From positions 62,001 through 126,000 of the forward strand of contig NTMA01000002.1 in the NCBI GenBank assembly GCA_002917075.1: a DNA stretch of 64,000 nucleotides. Reading direction: 5' to 3'. A program made the position numbers and the translations under genes. The notes beneath the pieces were generated by a model. It ran no database searches. It was given only the letters and a program-made list of their open reading frames with translations, and was not told where the DNA came from. Shown here in pieces: positions 47,672 through 60,592 of the stretch (position 1 is its first letter; every line of letters starts with the position of its first letter). The DNA comes from Hawksworthiomyces lignivorus (Eukaryota; Ascomycota; Sordariomycetes; Ophiostomatales; Ophiostomataceae).

Positions 47672-50600
47672 CAAGGGGCCATTGATTGTCTTTCTGTTGC
47701 AGAGGAAGTGTGTAAATAAGTGAAAGAAAAAGCAGGGTCTGATATGAACATGCTAAAATCGTTGTTTTGCTGAGATGTTATATTCATATCATCATCTTGC
47801 AACACACGGATATGAAGTTTAGTAGTGCTTTAGGAGAGCCTCTTCCAATATACCACCGCTGCTGTGTTTTTATCTCATCTATCTCATAATACATTCTTAA
47901 GGTGTGGCTTACATGATGTTCGAGTAACAGGGGCGATACTGTTGCCCATCTAGGCCCTGGCATGTTAAAAAAATTCCAGCGATTGCTAACTTCCCCATAA
48001 GAACAGGTGGTCAACTTCGAATTAGACATCAAAAGCAGAAATTTTGTTAACCCATCGAGATTCATACTTTGTATGATTGAGCGATCGGCGTAGCAGCATT
48101 GCCCTCATATTAGATAAGATTTCCCGTGTGCATGTAGATTAACGGATATTTCCCAGGATTCCGAAAACATGAAAAGAACACCCTAGGGAACCATCTCGGT
48201 GTTTGTCGACTGTTGCGTACTCCTGGACTAACACTTGGGGTTGCTAAGCTACCCGATGAAAAACTTGGTGTTGTATTTGAGAGATAGTATTAAGGCACAT
48301 CCCGAACGACGCCATAATAACCAAGTATATTTGAGACAAAACAATATGAACTATGTAGGAAATATCTAACAGAGATGACGCTTTGAGTTTATGATAGATG
48401 CTATTAGACTGTATAGTATTTATCGCAAGATGAACGGGGGCTCTGGTACAGACAGAGAGAGAGGGAAGGGAGGGAGATCGGCAAAATGTCAACAATGCAG
48501 AATATGGGGTAAAATTGAGATGAACAGCAAAAACAAGAGAAGAAGCAATATGGTAGAGAAAAATTTCATACGTTCCCTGAAGAGACTTAAAGTAGTAGAA
48601 ATTATGCTCGGCACCTAAAAGTAGAAAAATGCCACGGGTTTTCATTGTCGGTGTTGCCCTCGAACAAGGTCGAGTGTGTTTTACAGCACCTGTATACAAA
48701 TAGGCTCAGAGATGAGATGGGGATACCTTTGTAATAAAGCATTCCGTCTCTCTTTTCTCAAGCAACTTTCATTAGGTACGTATAATATTAATATTCGCCA
48801 TTATTTCTGCGGGTTGACATTTTGCTATTTTTACGGAACACACCAACCAAATGAATGAAGGAGGAAAATATTTGGCGGGAAATTGCCTGGATTGATGCAG
48901 AAAGGAACACATAGGGTGGTAAACATGCAAGCCACAGGGACTGTGATATTTAAATATTGACCGTTCGTAGCGGCTGTATTAGAAAAATAGATGTGCCTTG
49001 ATAACATCGGCGTATGCGACACACATTATCGTGTTGGCAAATTTGACCTGTGAGAAATGAGATATGCAGTCTTTTCGTTCTCCTGGAAGCAATGCTATTG
49101 AGAGAAAGCTATGTCCTGGCAAAAGGGTTTTCACCTATGTGGTACGAAATCTTCGCTGCTTCAGACTTCGTTGGAGCAGTACCACTCTATCGTTTGAGAT
49201 GAGCGACGCCCAAATTACTGCTGAATCTTGCTCCCTTTCTCTCTAGTTATTTCTTTTGTTACTTCGCTCAGCCCTCGCTAATGTTTTATAACAGGTGCTA
49301 TAATAAGTTCGTACAACCGAAAGTGCATTGCACTTCGTAACAGATGTGTAAAGCAAAGATGGAAAAGCCAACTTGGTTGAAAACCAAACCGCGTCTTCCA
49401 GCACCCCAAAGTGAAGCGAACATATATATAAAATAGTCATAAGAACTATAATCCTTCGAGGACCCTTACCTGCTTGCTCTGTCTTTGGGATAATTAGCCG
49501 CCGTTGTGATTGAAAATAATCTGGAAAGATTCGCCGTACTAGTGGCTCGTACATGTGTGCCACGTATTTCACAGAGACTGTGTCTAACTTGCATAGTCTT
49601 GTGCTAAAATATCTGTCAGCGAAAACTCGAGTGCCCATTGTGGGGTCTCTTAGGACAAACATCGCTAGATTTTGTTGCCTCGCGGGAATTGGCGAGACTC
49701 AAAAAGAGAGCAGAGAAAATGTAAGCGAGGTTCGAGAAGAAAAAAAAAATAAAAATAAAAATAAAAAAGAGTAATAAATCCTAGATAAACGCCCGTTTGT
49801 ATATACAATGCTAATATGCCGCAATTCGGGCAATCTGCTCAAAATATTATACAAGATTAGCAAAATACAGACTGCCTTTGTCTGTTGCACCTAGGTTGGT
49901 GGACGTCTACGTGTCTGTGTACAATAAAGAAATCGCCAATTCCCCGCCCTCCACCATACCCCTGCCTGCAGGAGATGGATCGGCTGCAGGTGCAGGATGA
50001 CCACTCTGAACTCTAAGCGAGAGCACGAATCCAAGAGGCACCAAAGCGAGGCAAGAAACGCATCGTAATCATTTGTGCGGATCTCATTGATGCTAAAGGT
50101 AAAAGATTAATTGCCACCCTTTCTCTTGACCTAACTCAGAAGTATGCAACGGTACCAGGAGTGAAGCAAATGATTCATGAGACTGGTTAAAGCTGAGGCG
50201 TTCTAACAAAATGCGGTTACCATTGGAGATCAAGTTCTAAACATACGGCGAGAAATATTATTTGTATTAAAATAAAGCGCAATTTTCCAAGAACTACATT
50301 GGTACGAATGAAAAGTATCATAGTCAGAAGTGAGAATAGTACTCTCGTCTCCCTCGCTATCTCGATTTAATAAACCAGCATGCTCCTGTTGGATTATGGG
50401 TGAAGGTCGTGAAAAGCCTGGGCAACGATCTGACCAAAGACATTCTCTACCACATGTGATGAGTTGAGTACCTCAACCTATCATTTGCTTTCCTTCTAGC
50501 TTAAATATTGTACAGAGTTGGCTTGACTATTGTGTTGGAAGTCGTCTGACACGAGTTAATCACACCTCTGAGCTTCGCTGACGGCTACAGAAAAATGCGG

Positions 50601-53600
50601 GACATGTCTCGGGGAAGTTGTTTGTTCACCGCTGCCTGTAATGTGGTCGCCGTTATCCCTTCGGCTTCCTGATGTCTTGCTTTCTTTTTACGACAGTCGA
50701 CAAAGTGCCAGCATCGGGAATACCTCAACCGCTAAAAGTCATAGTTAATGATTCCGAGTTCTCTGTCATAAATAAATGGCATTTAAGACACGAAATAGTT
50801 TTATGGCGTGGACCAAGATAACAGGTGCACAGCTACGTACTGTAGACTATGAGAATATCGGGGTTGTCACACTAAGATTTAAATGAACCAGTGTAGCATA
50901 ACCTCAAAGCACAAAACGTAAATAATCACCGTGTCTCCATAGCATGTTCTCTAGTAGAATATGTAAACAATGTTCCCAAGGGCTATCATAGCCGGTATTG
51001 GAATCACGTAGAGGAGCTTCCGTCACTTGTCGACAATAGTTCTCGTCAGAACTAATTATGAAGAAAGCGGTGCATTTCATGAATCCCTTATTTTATAATA
51101 CTCCGTAGGACTTGAAGCGGTCCTTAATTTTAGTTTATTCTAGCCGTAGGTACTTCCTAGCACCACACGAAAGATGTATCCAAAAAAATGTCAATTCGGT
51201 TAGTGTCTTCCCACGAACCTGGCTGAAGAGAGATCGGCAACAAAACTTCCTGTTTCAGATAGCAGGCAAAACTATCAATATTCCACAAAATTGATGTGCC
51301 GGCTCTGGGACAAGACTTCATTCCTCTCTGCGGAGCATCATCCGATGATAGGGCATATGTACTCGTACAACGAGAAACATGCGAATATAACATAAAAAAA
51401 AGATGGTTGTCGTCATTCGGCAACTATATAATAGTATAGAGTTCACGGCGAGCAAAAGAGTTTATCGTGGAACCTAAGAACGAGAGGTTTTGTTCCAAGA
51501 GCGCAGTCTCCAAAGAAATTATTGTTTCGCGGTGCATCTTACCATGCAACAGCGGGGATGCATCCCATGCCTCTTTGGAGAATTTGGTATGGAATGATGT
51601 TTGTGGGGGACTCGGTAGCACAATTCCGGGAAAAGATTGTCTAAACGGTAAGTACGGAGTAGCAAATATCTTATGGAGGTACCAGACAACAAACTTGGAC
51701 GCCACTCGAATTATGTTCGTCTGGATCTAGCCCGCAATCTCGCTTGCTAATTTTGCGAGCGCTTCTAGATACTTCTGCACAAAATGCTCAAGAGGACTTG
51801 CCGGCCAGTTGCCAAAAGATCAAGACTACAAAAGTAACATAATCTCGCTGTCTGGCCGAGATACCGGTGACAGTCGCAGCTTCAATTTTGTGGACATGGC
51901 AGCAAGAACAGCAACCGACGCAGCAGGTGTCGCGTTGTTTACAACGAGAATAAAACTGCCATTTAGATTTATTGAGAGAGCCAAGAAAGAGCAAAGCACA
52001 TAGATGGGGCAGACAATGAACAAATCCATTCTCCACATATGGGTATGCCAAAATGGGCTCTCTCTGGTGAATTGTGCGTGGATGCGTCTGACTACTTCGT
52101 ACGAGTACTGCGCTTTAAAGTGATCGACAATCCCGAACAAAAGTACTCCGTACTCTACTAGATTAAAATCATGCCCCACTTTCCTGTCCCAAGAAACTTT
52201 GATCTAGTTCTCCGTTTTTGGCTTCAAAGAAACCCGAATTTCTATTTCCAAAAAAAAAAAGAAGAAAAAAGTACACTATATTCACCCAAAAGAAAATAAC
52301 CCGAACAGAAAGCGGATAGAAGCACCATTTAACGTAGCTTTTATTTCAGACATCGAACATTAAGATAGACCCTTTTTAGGAAAGACAATCCAAGGTTCTC
52401 CACCAAAGGAATGTTGTGCCGTGCTTTATTTTTCGTACACTTTGTACATAAAGTTCGTTATGTCTTCTGGAACCTCATGTAGGCTATTTTCGTCGCGGTT
52501 TTAGTGTGCGTTGAAAACTTTCTATTGTCTGTGTTTGAGAACACAAACACATAAATCTTTAATGTCAAAAGAGCGTATCGGGTTTTCGGTAAAGAATTGG
52601 GACAATTTGACAATCGATTCCTTGCTCTAGAACACAGAACTGGTATTCTTTGTTCTACGCGTGGACTCTATTGCCAAACTTGCTAATGGAGGCAAAGATT
52701 TGGGATATCGTTGTCTTGGGAGTTAGCCTGTAAAAACAAGCCTATTCAGTATATCTTGCACCACTACATCTCCATTTTTATAATACTGTTTTCCTTCAAG
52801 TAGAGTCAACTATTCTACTGTAGAAAGGCCACACTTTGGCACGTGCATATTTACATGTACGAGTACATGAGCGTATGAAGTACTCCAGTGTCATGGATAT
52901 ATATAAGTGGTGTAATCTTACCTCTACTTAACCAAGAACGCGTCTCCGCTGAAGTCAATCTATTTTGTGCTTTCTTCGACCCGGGAGGAAGGATCACCTA
53001 TTATTTAGCGGACCCGCTAGTAATAGCCATGCAAGAGAAGAAAAAAAATATATAAGGGGAGCTGTTGCGGGGAATGAAGCCGAAGACGCTGTGTAGAAAT
53101 TTGCCTCTAAGCCAATAGATCGTGTGTGAAGGGTAACGGTGAGACAGGCCTTTTGCCCAGGAGCAGCTTTTAATGGCAGCCGCTTTTCCTTTCGTTTTCC
53201 TTATTTCTCTCTTAAGTTTCCCTTTCTATCTTATTATGCCCGTACTCTTTTCGCTTTTTATCTCTTCTTGGAAGTGAACACAAATATCTGACTCCAAATG
53301 CTTTATCGCACATTAGCTAGCTCAGCAGATACGCCCTGTTTTGTGATAACCAAAGCACGAGACTTGGTTTACTAATGGGTAGAATGAAAAAAGTATCAGC
53401 GAAAAGGGGAGAGACAAAATCACTAATACTGTTTATTTCTCCTTTTCCTTTAGCTTTCCAAGAGAAAGACGGATGTCTGCTCGGCAGGTGTACCGTTGGT
53501 CTTCCAAATTCCTGGATCTGCACCGGATCTTTGCGCCGTCCATGGCCTAATGACCACATAGCCTAATCATAGTGTGTCTGAATTATGCGCGTCTGCGGGT

Positions 53601-54263
53601 ACTGGTATTACCAAATATGGGAGAGATATCCCTTGGAGCCATGAAAAAGAAATATTGGCTGAAATCAGCTCGCCTCTAAATTAGCGTTCTAAGCTAGAAA
53701 ATTCACAGGAATCTAAAAGGCCCTACCTTATTAAGATGAACTTCAGTGTAAGGAGCTGCTTACTGCTTTTGGCATTGCTATTGCATCCTCTTCTTAGTTC
53801 ATTACTCTAAACAACTTTCTCGATACAGGGCTACCAAATCTTTGCAGTGAAGATATTGGCCTTGCTTCTTGTGCTTTGAATTTCCTACTCTACGTTTCGG
53901 TATTTGAAGCAGCGTCGACATAGATGAACATTTTCTTCGGTGTATTCGTACACGGATTGACCCCACTCTATCTGTGTGTTACCTTTGACCTGCAAGTGTC
54001 ACGCCATGCTGCTCTACCAGGCTTTGAACCGTTTGAGTTCGGCTAACCTAGAGCATAGTAGGCCTGGCCATAGTTGCTTTGGGATGCCAGTGTAAGGAGA
54101 GCAGGCGCTGTTATTGTATGTAGAACAAATCTTGGAAGAGGCCAGGTCGTGATCAAGAGCAAATGGAATGATGTATTTCAAAGAAACATATGCCTAATTT
54201 TTTTCTGGGAGAACAGAAGTTGAAACGTGTAAACAGAAGAAAGAAAGAAAAAAAAAACAAGCC

Positions 54264-54299
<36 letters not shown>
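54264..54299. repeat. (GA)n microsatellite
   Basis: About 18 uninterrupted AG/GA dinucleotides in the gene-free zone. Confidence 0.93.
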
Positions 54300-54302
<3 letters not shown>

Positions 54303-54815
54303 GACTGATAATATGACAAATGCAAAGATGCTCTGTGTGGCTGCTGAATTTTGACTTTATTATAGTAAATACGAACTTACAGTTATAGCGCTGCTGACTG
54401 CATGAGACGACGAGCAGAATACGCAGACAGGAATAGCACCAAAGTGTGTTTGTAGGGCGAGGAGAGCCAAGTTTGCATCGGGTCCAGGGCCCGGAGAATA
54501 GATCCCGCTTAAAGTTGCATGTAGGATCCATGGGCACTAGACATGCAGCCGCTCTCTCTAAGACAGATGATATACTTGATGAAATGCTCTTAAATTACTG
54601 TGATGCAGCCGCATCAGGTTTGTCACAAAACGTGCACTTTGAAGGCTCTACCTCGTACCAGAAGATGAAATAGAGATATAAAAAGTCACCTAGACTCCAA
54701 CGTACGACAGACACAGAGCGTGGTTCCGCTAGGTCAAAACGAATGTTTTCAGAAGAGAATGCGCATTATGCTATCTATGGCGTGGCTGTTATGCCCTTAC
54801 CTCGCTTCTGTTTAA

Positions 54816-54912
54816 ACGAGGCGGCGAAGCCTCGTCTCTAAAACACTTCGTATTATCTCTAATATCTTTCTGGCGGGTGTGTGTCTCAGTGGTTGAGCAT
54901 CTTAGAGGGAGA
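54816..54912 (+). other. Hairpin followed by a tRNA D-arm-like sequence
   Basis: A perfect 7-bp stem, ACGAGGC/GCCTCGT (54816-54822 with 54829-54835), is followed at about 54883-54901 by TCTCAGTGGTTGAGCAT, which resembles the D-arm and internal A box of a tRNA. No matching anticodon arm or B box follows at the right distance. It may be a decayed tRNA or a tRNA-derived SINE head. Confidence 0.25.
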
Positions 54913-56065
54913 GAAGTTTAAGGTGTGGGTTTACTTTACATAGCTGACCATCTGCTCCAAAACAACACGTAGCTGTAGTTACAACACAAGTACTTTTCCG
55001 CTCGCCGTTAATACCGAGGGCAGGGAAAATTCTGCCGTCATCCCAAATATCTAACAATATCACACTACGGAGTACACGTACTAGTAGCAATATATGTGGG
55101 TCAGCCTGCCACCCTTTCGCCGCCATGGACATGGGTGGCCCCCTGTTGATCGGCAGAGAAATGAGTGAAGATCACTAAAGTAGACGTAAGGTATGGAGCA
55201 CCGCATCGAATTCGTCAACACAATACGGTACGGGTATCTAGAAGGGAGAGAACGAAGCTTTCTTATTCTTCTCCCGGCATAGAAACACGAAACTACATGT
55301 AAGTTTCCCATGCGCCCTTGGGCGCTACTGCGAATGTATCTATTATATTTCCAACTTACTTGGTTCTCAGCTTAATACTCAATCTCTTCAGGTCTCAAGG
55401 GACCATATTACATTGAACCCTTGGAAATGGTGGTTCCTGTCCCAATTACGAAATATCTCTTAATTCTTCTCAGCCATACGAATCACTTCCAAATTTCTCT
55501 TCTTTGACGTCTCTTTTTTGGATGGGTTATGCAGTACTGAGTTTCACTCGTATTAGTTGTCGTTACAACATTAACGTACACGTATAGGAAGCTTTGTTCC
55601 CCGGGATTATACTATCTCCACACCACCAAGTTCAGCTTTCCACACGTGTCTATTAAGAAACTAATATCCACTAGAGGCATTTTCAGCGTATGTTACACAT
55701 CTGGTGGGCATTACTCAACAGATCATGACGAGCCCAAGAGCTAACTGATACTGTGTTGCGGACCTCTTGCCTCCAGTCAACACATGGTGAGTATGAACCG
55801 AGAATCGACGGGGAGAGAGAAGGAGAAAAGGGGAACGGATGGACAATAAAGAAATGGAAGATCCAACGTCAGTTATGGATACCATACATCGCTTTGGCTA
55901 TAGATTGAGTTCTTCTGAAGCAAGCGCTAGTCGGCTTTCCCTTGCGACCGCTCTGACTTGTGGCTGTCAATCAATCTATCCCTTTGGACAAACAACAGCG
56001 CACTCTATCACTAGCCGGGTAGCTCCGTATTCTTTGCTTGTAATAGCACGATCGGTTGAAGAATG

Positions 56066-56069
<4 letters not shown>

Positions 56070-56105
<36 letters not shown>
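56070..56105. repeat. T36 homopolymer
   Basis: An uninterrupted run of 36 T. Read on the minus strand this is a poly(A) tract, as left by retroposition, but no retrogene was recognised beside it. Confidence 0.9.
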
Positions 56106-56106
<1 letters not shown>

Positions 56107-56279
56107 AATAAGCTGCAGCTGAATGTGCATCGACACTAGCCATTGCAACGCCTTCGCCTAGGTTGCTCTTCTCGCTAAGGACTACAGTACATACATACAT
56201 ACCTCGCCGGAGGTGATAAGATCCACTGCACCATGGACAAAGAAACCTCGTCATTCGGCAGGCAAATCATGGTGTGCGA

Positions 56280-56402
56280 GGTGAGCAAGTTCACCAGAGT
56301 CGGCAATTACAGCGGGGGATCACCTAGAAAAGAGGGGCCGAACTTCGGCCTCCTTCTACGTACTTCATAAGTCTAGGAGTTCGAGTGCACTGAAGGTGCA
56401 CT
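56280..56402. other. Cluster of three hairpins
   Basis: GGTGA/TCACC (56280-56284 with 56291-56295), GGCCG/CGGCC (56336-56340 with 56346-56350) and AGTGCAC/GTGCACT (56384-56390 with 56396-56402). No known RNA family recognised. The cluster lies about 170 bases right of the T36 run. Confidence 0.3.
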
Positions 56403-59400
56403 AGGAGATACAGAGTAGAGAATGAAATGGGGGGACATTTTTTAAATTAAGAAAAAGAAAGAAACGTTTTGAGGCTGGAAATTACTAGTATTTTTGCTAA
56501 GAAATACTCGTACAATGAAAAAACGGGCACATCACTTATTTCTTGGGTCGGGTAGATCTTGACCCCCGTCTACAAGAAGATCGACGGGATCCTCGTTGCT
56601 TTCCGTGCTTTCTCTCTCCTTTTGCCTTACAGATACGAGTAGATTACATACTAGCCATCCTCGTGTGGGCACAGCTCTCCACCTATGCACCATCGGTTCA
56701 GTGTCTCTGTCGAATGAGAGATAGCTAGATAAAAGACGCTAGCAGGGTATTGGGAAGAATCCCATTCCACAGTCACCAGCAGGGCAGGGACGCTGCCCCA
56801 CGCCGTAAATATACTGTAGCAGCGGCACGTTGCCTGTCTTTCCAGTTAGGGTGAGTCTCCCCGTAGGACCAATCGCGTATCCTCCGCAGTGTTACATTCT
56901 GTTTCGGACGGCACCTCTCAGGTCGCTAAAAAAAACTACTTGTAAATTAGTGCGAAGCGTGGTGTATAAGTACGTGTACATGTGCAAAAAGACCTGTATT
57001 GAACAGGCCCACAGCACCAGTATTCCAAATGCGACATTGATTCCACAGTTGGAACTGACTACGGGCGTTGAATTCCTTTCTCGGCAAGCGAACCAAGCTA
57101 AAAGATGACAATATTAAGTACTATGTGTAAGGCGCTATGGCCTGGTATTTTTCTGTTGGCTGCTCTTCCGTTCGCTGCTTTGTTTTTCTGTGTAATATGG
57201 AGCCTCTTGCCATGCTTTCTTGAACTCCCCTTCTTCTCCGCTTGCTCCGGGGCGTTGCGTGCATGACGCGACAATTGGAATTTATCACACGGGATCGACG
57301 GGATGGGCAGAAGCCGGCATAATAGAAGGTTATGCGGAAAAAAAAAGTGCCAGAGCAAGACAGGCGCTGTATGGTGACGAAAAGGATTTGCCACCTCTGC
57401 TTGGACCTATTTTACCTTTTCCCTGTGACTTATGCAAGGCGATCATGCACTATAGCAAACCGGGAGGGGGTTGGTCGCCAAAAGATACTGGGGCAATCTT
57501 AAAACTACACCACTAAATGTATTCCGCCTGCCCAAAGCACAGTCGTTGGCTTTCTGCTTCTCTTGGCCACTGCATCTGACACAAGTCGCAGACTTTTTTG
57601 TTCTCTCACGGAATGATTGACAGCACATCTCTTAATATTCCTGACGATCCACAGAAGAGTCAATATCGTCTCTTTGACTCGTCCTATTAATGTTTTTTTG
57701 TGGTTGAAGCAGTGTCTTGTATATGACACAACTCAAGGCCTCTGTTTAGAAGTGAAAGAGAAAGACATAATGTCTCCGCATGCGCCGTCGATCGGTCGAT
57801 TCATCCTGAAAAGTTGTAGCAGCGCGTTTTGTCTCATGCAAATTGTACATAGAAACAGCCTGGTTGCGCCGGATCGTTTAAGACAAGGAAAAGCCTTGTG
57901 TTTCCTGTGCAAAGGTAGGCCTTCCCACGGAGCTTCTGGAATCCTTCTATTTCATAGAGTCTCAAGAATGAATGGCGTCTGCCTCGTGCCAAAGACTGTC
58001 GACTTCAGGAGTTCGAAAGAACCACGAAACAATCGTGATTGGTGATAGTAGATGACACTGTTCCCCAAGACAAGTTTCCATGGTTTTTCTACATCTTCTC
58101 TCCCCCCATCTCCTTTTCTTTTGTAGAAATATTCCTTTTACTATTTTATCACCACGCCAAAGGCTACCTCAACATGAACAATCTTGTATAGGAATAGAAA
58201 AGGATTCTACTAACGCAATTAACTATATCAAAACGAGGCACAAACGAATAGTCTCTCACATTCCCTTGGCAGTCAATTTTGTTCGAGTATTGTACTCCGT
58301 ATATGCTCAGAATTGGATCTCCGCTACTGCTGCCTCTCAAAGTCTTCTCCATTCAGCACCACGTCATATATGCGCATCATATCTCGTTATTATTCCTTTG
58401 TGTGGATATGCTGATATGCCGCTGTGTTCTGCACGTCTGTCCATCGCATCATTATCATAGTTTCACATCATTTTCTTCTTTCCTGGACATCTACTCTTGG
58501 CAGACATTTGGCGTACCTGTCGTCGAGGGGTGGAATATTCTTCTAGTCACACTATGATGTGCAATGATGCGAAAATCAAAATACCTTGGCAGATCTATTC
58601 TGCAACTCTTCCCCTACCAGTCTCGGGTAATGCTATGTCCTCTCCGCAAATACATACAAATCTATTGAGTTTCTCCACTGTTCACGCTCTGAAAATAAGA
58701 ACCGCCTTTACGCACCTGACGAAATACTATGCTTAAATAGGATATCCACGTAAGATTGAAAGAGTGAAAGAAGTACTGGAGTTGTCGGCTTCCGGCGTTA
58801 TAGCCAATTTCGGCAAGGCCGTCCGAGAAGGCGACATAGGATCCTGGAAATCTAAGATGAGAGGCTTGGGAGAAAGGAGCGCCAGAGAACCTGTTCGTAA
58901 AGAGATAAGAGTGCGGAGTATGGAGAATATCAGTCTTTAACGTAGAATCGTAGAATAAAAGAACGTTTGAAGAAGAGAAGAAAAAGAGCAAAAAATGAAA
59001 GTGCCCGTAAAAATAAGCGTACAAGACCCGCCCTGGTCTCCATATTCTCAGACCAGATGAAGCATCCCATACCGCAAAAAGGAGAGAAAAAGAAATGTTA
59101 GCGACATTGTTTTGAACCAAGTGGACAATGCTAAGATGTGGAGCAACAAAGTGGAAAAGGGGATGGCAGAGAATGACAGAAAATGCGTGGGAAAAAGGTG
59201 TGGCACGTGGGATTTAGCACGGCGCCAACGATTTTGGGGTCAACCTGTCTGCTGGATACGGAAAAAATAATATGAGCGGAGTAAACTAAATTCCATTCGT
59301 ACGAAGTACAAATATCTAATATGATGTACTCCGTACTCTGTAGGTTAGATGCATTTGCGAAAGGTACTTACCCACGATCTGTACTAAACTACTAGTATAG

Positions 59401-60556
59401 AAAATGAGTCCGGGCCGAAGAAAGCAAATGGACGATAGTTTTCCACGGCAACAAGGCAGAGTGGTAATGCAAGTACTGACTTCCATTCTATTAATGCTTT
59501 TTAGGGAAGCCGTTTCTGATTGTGACTTAGTATGTCTCCCTCCCACACCTGCATCAAACCCCCAGAAAGATCCTCATACTGTCTCTCGTTTTAGCGGATG
59601 GACAATCGCTATTGTAGATACTCTTGGCTACCAGATGTCCGAGGAGCAGCGGGCACTTTCTATTTGTCCTAGTGTGACAGCCTTCTGGTCACGTATATGC
59701 TTGCAACGCAGAGGGCGTTGTCCGTATGGAACTACGCAAGAACGCAGAACCTCATGTGCGCTGCCGGGAAGGTTTGCAAGATCAACGAATTCAGTATGAG
59801 CTAGTCTAATCATATCAGCCGTCTCAGGTTCGTCCATATTTTTTACGTTTAAAGTTTACTTACATCATCTCAACTTGCCCAATGTTCAAAGCACCCAGGA
59901 GAGCAGCGGGAGACCAGATGCAGATTTGCTTTATCTGTGCAGTTAATCTTGCATATCAATTCTTCGCTGTGCTGGAACTCTGTGCGTACATGGTGAAATA
60001 TTAGTTGTCATTTGCTTCAGATACGTGTTTTAGCGTGTTTATGGTTTCACTGTTCCGCCAAACTAGGGGAAGTCGACGACAAATTTCGGAGGATTCAAAC
60101 CTCTTTTTCGTCTGTCTCTAACTGTCAACCTAACCGAACGCTAAAGCAACAACGCCTATGCTCTCTCCGCGGCTCGCACACAAAGGCTTTGTTTGGTCTC
60201 TTGCCCTGTAGCAAACCGCATGCCACGGACTTGGCCGTTCCAGGGTGTCCCTTGTTCCAAAAATGTGTTCAAAGCTTCGAGCTAGGTCCTCATGTGTCTC
60301 TGTCTGCCACCCCCTTGTCGCCATCCAAACAGGACCAGTGCTATTCCGTTCAACCCCTGCAAAATCAGCTTCTTGAACATTTTCCCAGTCCCGGTCACAT
60401 CAGTATTGTTTTCTCTACTCCCTTTTTTGCCTCTGCCTTAGCTGCAATAATGCACTCGCAGTTGCGCAGTTCATTTACGGTTCTCTTTGCTTATTATTAT
60501 TATTGGGTTTCTTTGAAGGACTTAGAGTTATCTGAATAACTTAGCTGGAATCATTG

Positions 60557-60592
60557 TATTTTTATTTTTATTTTATTTTATTTATTTATTTT
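60557..60592. repeat. TTTTA/TTTA low-complexity repeat
   Basis: Tandem ATTTT and ATTT units in a T-rich setting. Confidence 0.9.

Larger units (their letters stand above)
51099..59335. repeat. Dispersed TACTCCGTA/TACGGAGTA 9-mers (six exact copies)
   Basis: Exact copies at 51099-51107, 51653-51661, 52144-52152, 55066-55074, 58293-58301 and 59327-59335, in either orientation. Near copies occur at 58912-58920 and just beyond this cluster at 63841-63849. Three more exact copies lie at the left end of the window. None is in a coding exon. Confidence 0.85.

Noticed and set aside
59404..59799. 131-codon frame with an internal Met followed by a hydrophobic segment and several Cys
   Set aside because: The hydrophobic segment is short and interrupted by charged residues; no leader-like upstream region; considered chance.
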